Shown here: positions 5,306 to 6,540 of the stretch, one piece after another
Position numbering within the stretch: the first letter of the stretch is position 1
Layout of the letters: each line of letters opens with the position of its first letter
Source: Candidatus Gerdarchaeota archaeon
GTDB taxonomy: Archaea; Asgardarchaeota; Heimdallarchaeia; JABLTI01
Length of the DNA stretch: 6,540 nucleotides
Direction: 5' to 3'
Assembly: GCA_016840905.1 (NCBI GenBank)
Contig: JAEORM010000211.1
Location: 1-6,540 of the forward strand
Program-made: the position numbers and the translations under genes
The notes under the pieces: generated by a model
Database searches by the model: none
The model's input: only the letters and a program-made list of their open reading frames with translations
What the model was told of the DNA's origin: nothing

Positions 5306-5957
5306 AGCTCAAAAAATGGAACTGATGCAAGATTTATATGAAAATATAGATTTTAGATATCCATTAACAAGCGGTTCATATCAATATGACTTTAATAGTG
5401 GGAATAAACGAACTGTTTATAGAGGAAAAGAACCTGTAAGAATGGCTTATCCTGCTATGAAAGTGGATTTTTTACCAGTAGTTCACTATGAAGCTGGTGG
5501 TTTAAATAATGTTTATTCTTTTGTAAGTGGAACAATTATTTATGCTCATGGGCAATTAGAATCCGTTGTTGTCACTGCATATGCACATCAACAATGTAGT
5601 GGAGCAAGCGGAAGAGGATATCACGGTAAACCGATAGTAGACGATCTCATAAAAAGATCTAAATTAAGAATTAGGAAATATTGGCCTTCAATTCTTCAAG
5701 AAATGGAAGCTAGTTTAAAACCTACTATGGGTTTTAACATAATAGATATTACCGATTTACAACAAGGTACTGAACGACAAGCATTTGAAATGACATTTTA
5801 TATTACTACAACTGAAAAGTGGGATTTATTATTAGATTCTAACGATACAGGAGATGTTTATTTCACGGATGCTGTTGTATCAGGTATAGACCAATCTTCA
5901 TATGAAGCTGGTCTAGAATATGAAAAATATTATACCGTAAGTGGTATGATACAATAG
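5295..5957 (+). CDS. Tail terminator / tail completion candidate
   Basis: This 220-residue product follows the adaptor and closure candidates and precedes a tail-tube or sheath gene, the usual slot for the tail terminator or completion protein. Visible structure is alternating strands and helices: an N-terminal helix (residues 2-16), strands around 75-98 (IIYAHGQ, VVVTAYAH), an amphipathic basic helix at about 112-139 (DDLIKRSKLRIRKYW), and a strand near 163-172 (AFEMTFYITT). The acidic C-terminus may be flexible. The start is uncertain: TTG 5295 overlaps the previous gene by 11 bases and has AGGAG eleven bases upstream, while ATG 5316 has no clear ribosome-binding site. TTG is preferred. No enzyme motif or membrane segment is seen. 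The role is inferred from position. Confidence 0.68.
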   Translation: MLTEAQKMELMQDLYENIDFRYPLTSGSYQYDFNSGNKRTVYRGKEPVRMAYPAMKVDFLPVVHYEAGGLNNVYSFVSGTIIYAHGQLESVVVTAYAHQQCSGASGRGYHGKPIVDDLIKRSKLRIRKYWPSILQEMEASLKPTMGFNIIDITDLQQGTERQAFEMTFYITTTEKWDLLLDSNDTGDVYFTDAVVSGIDQSSYEAGLEYEKYYTVSGMIQ

Positions 5958-5970
5958 GTGACATAAAAAG
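5957..5970 (+). promoter_or_regulatory. GGTGA ribosome-binding region for the 5971 gene
   Basis: GGTGA at 5957-5961 overlaps the last base of the preceding TAG stop and stands nine bases from ATG 5971. The start region nearly duplicates that of the major capsid gene. Confidence 0.65.
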
Positions 5971-6540
5971 ATGGGATATATAACAATAAACTGGGTAACG
6001 GAACCTCCAGCATCACGTTCTATGAGTTGGGGTAATGTTGTATTTTTAGCCTCAGGAAACACACCATCTCAATGTAGTAATCCTCAATTAGTAACTGTAT
6101 CAAATTATACGGATTACTTACCATCAAGTAGCTATGAGTATAAAGCTTTTGGAAGTTATAAAAGAAATTTCCCTGGAACACCAACAAACAGTACATATGT
6201 ATACTGGATGGGTGGTGGATCTGGAATTACTGGTATACTAGAAAAAGTGACAACTACTCAATATAAAATGAATTTAGCACCTTTCACATCTATTGATAAG
6301 GTTTATGTAGATCCAACAGGAGGAGCAAACTGGCAATTAATGTATGCTACACCATCAGGAGATTTCAGTCCTGGCGAAAGCGGTTACTGGGCTGAAACAG
6401 GAGTTGGTGGAGTTGGATATAATGGTTACATAGACTTTACTGGTTCAATAAATGGTGGTCCATATTTTGCTTTTAGCGGATATACTCCTGCTGGAATGAA
6501 GAATGAAACTATTAGTGGTGCTAATGCGCGAGCAGTTCTA
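5971..6540 (+). CDS. Tail sheath-like protein, N-terminal part (runs off the right edge)
   Basis: The frame is open from ATG 5971 to the window end, 190 codons with no stop. Residues 18-75 follow the pattern of the N-terminal domain of contractile-tail sheath proteins: SWGNVVFLASGNTPSQ, then NPQLVTVSNYTDY, then EYKAFGSY, ending in a TYVYWMGGG strand. In known sheaths this corresponds to 'G.vv.va....p..v.s..dy...fg' before a 'vyv.rv.gg' strand. Residues 105-160 are rich in Gly, Pro and Tyr (VYVDPTGGANW, GESGYWAETGVGG) and could be an inserted surface domain. If correct, the virus has a contractile tail. The alternative is a major tail tube protein, which also fits this location but usually lacks that N-terminal pattern. 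The strong GGTGA start resembles that of the capsid gene, which suits an abundant virion protein. The CDS is clear; the sheath call is moderate. Confidence 0.72.
   Translation, partial: MGYITINWVTEPPASRSMSWGNVVFLASGNTPSQCSNPQLVTVSNYTDYLPSSSYEYKAFGSYKRNFPGTPTNSTYVYWMGGGSGITGILEKVTTTQYKMNLAPFTSIDKVYVDPTGGANWQLMYATPSGDFSPGESGYWAETGVGGVGYNGYIDFTGSINGGPYFAFSGYTPAGMKNETISGANARAVL

Noticed and set aside
1..6540. CRISPR array, tRNA, insertion sequence, or defence or retroelement system
   Set aside because: There are no regularly spaced repeats, no reverse transcriptase or transposase motifs and no cloverleaf. Coding is nearly continuous, with structural genes throughout.
1..6540. Ordinary phage of an AT-rich bacterium such as a Firmicute
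   Set aside because: Not excluded, but the duplicated TTTAAATA promoters, the start without a ribosome-binding site placed directly after one of them, the GGTGA sites and the lack of -35/-10 pairs at the gaps favour an archaeal host.

Overview
The window reads as one rightward (+ strand) block of head-and-tail morphogenesis genes from a tailed dsDNA virus or provirus (Caudoviricetes type). The assignment rests on gene order plus sequence character: a prohead protease with a coiled-coil scaffold tail, a beta-rich decoration candidate, an HK97-fold-like major capsid protein, three neck or completion proteins, and the start of a protein that looks like a contractile-tail sheath. The window is almost entirely coding. 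The longest gap is the 52 bases before position 780, and no tRNA, rRNA, CRISPR array, insertion sequence or attachment site is visible.

The host is more likely an archaeon than a bacterium (inference). Two near-identical intergenic elements carry a textbook archaeal TATA box (TTTAAATA). Most other starts use the GGTGA form of the Shine-Dalgarno sequence common in archaea. One gene directly behind a promoter lacks a ribosome-binding site and looks leaderless or nearly so. AGA and ATA codons are common and the DNA is AT-rich. The archaeal lineage cannot be named from this sequence.

Layout: 1-315, 3' end of an unidentified zinc-ribbon protein that enters from the left; 302-727, a four-helix membrane protein of the YdjM/DUF457 metal-dependent hydrolase family, unusual in a structural cluster; 780-1343, a beta-rich virion accessory protein with its own promoter; 1386-2450, protease plus scaffold behind a second copy of that promoter; 1914-2450, a probable separately translated scaffold nested in the same frame; 2455-3120, decoration-type protein; 3135-4316, major capsid protein; 4328-4909, 4913-5305 and 5295-5957, adaptor, closure and tail-terminator candidates; 5971 to the right edge, sheath-like protein.

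Working model: the protease and scaffold build and mature the procapsid made of the 3135-4316 protein, and the decoration protein stabilises the expanded shell. The three small proteins then close the head and join it to the tail. The most notable points are the 37-bp duplicated promoter that brackets the 780-1343 gene, the internal start that would release a free scaffold, and the membrane hydrolase inside the morphogenesis block.
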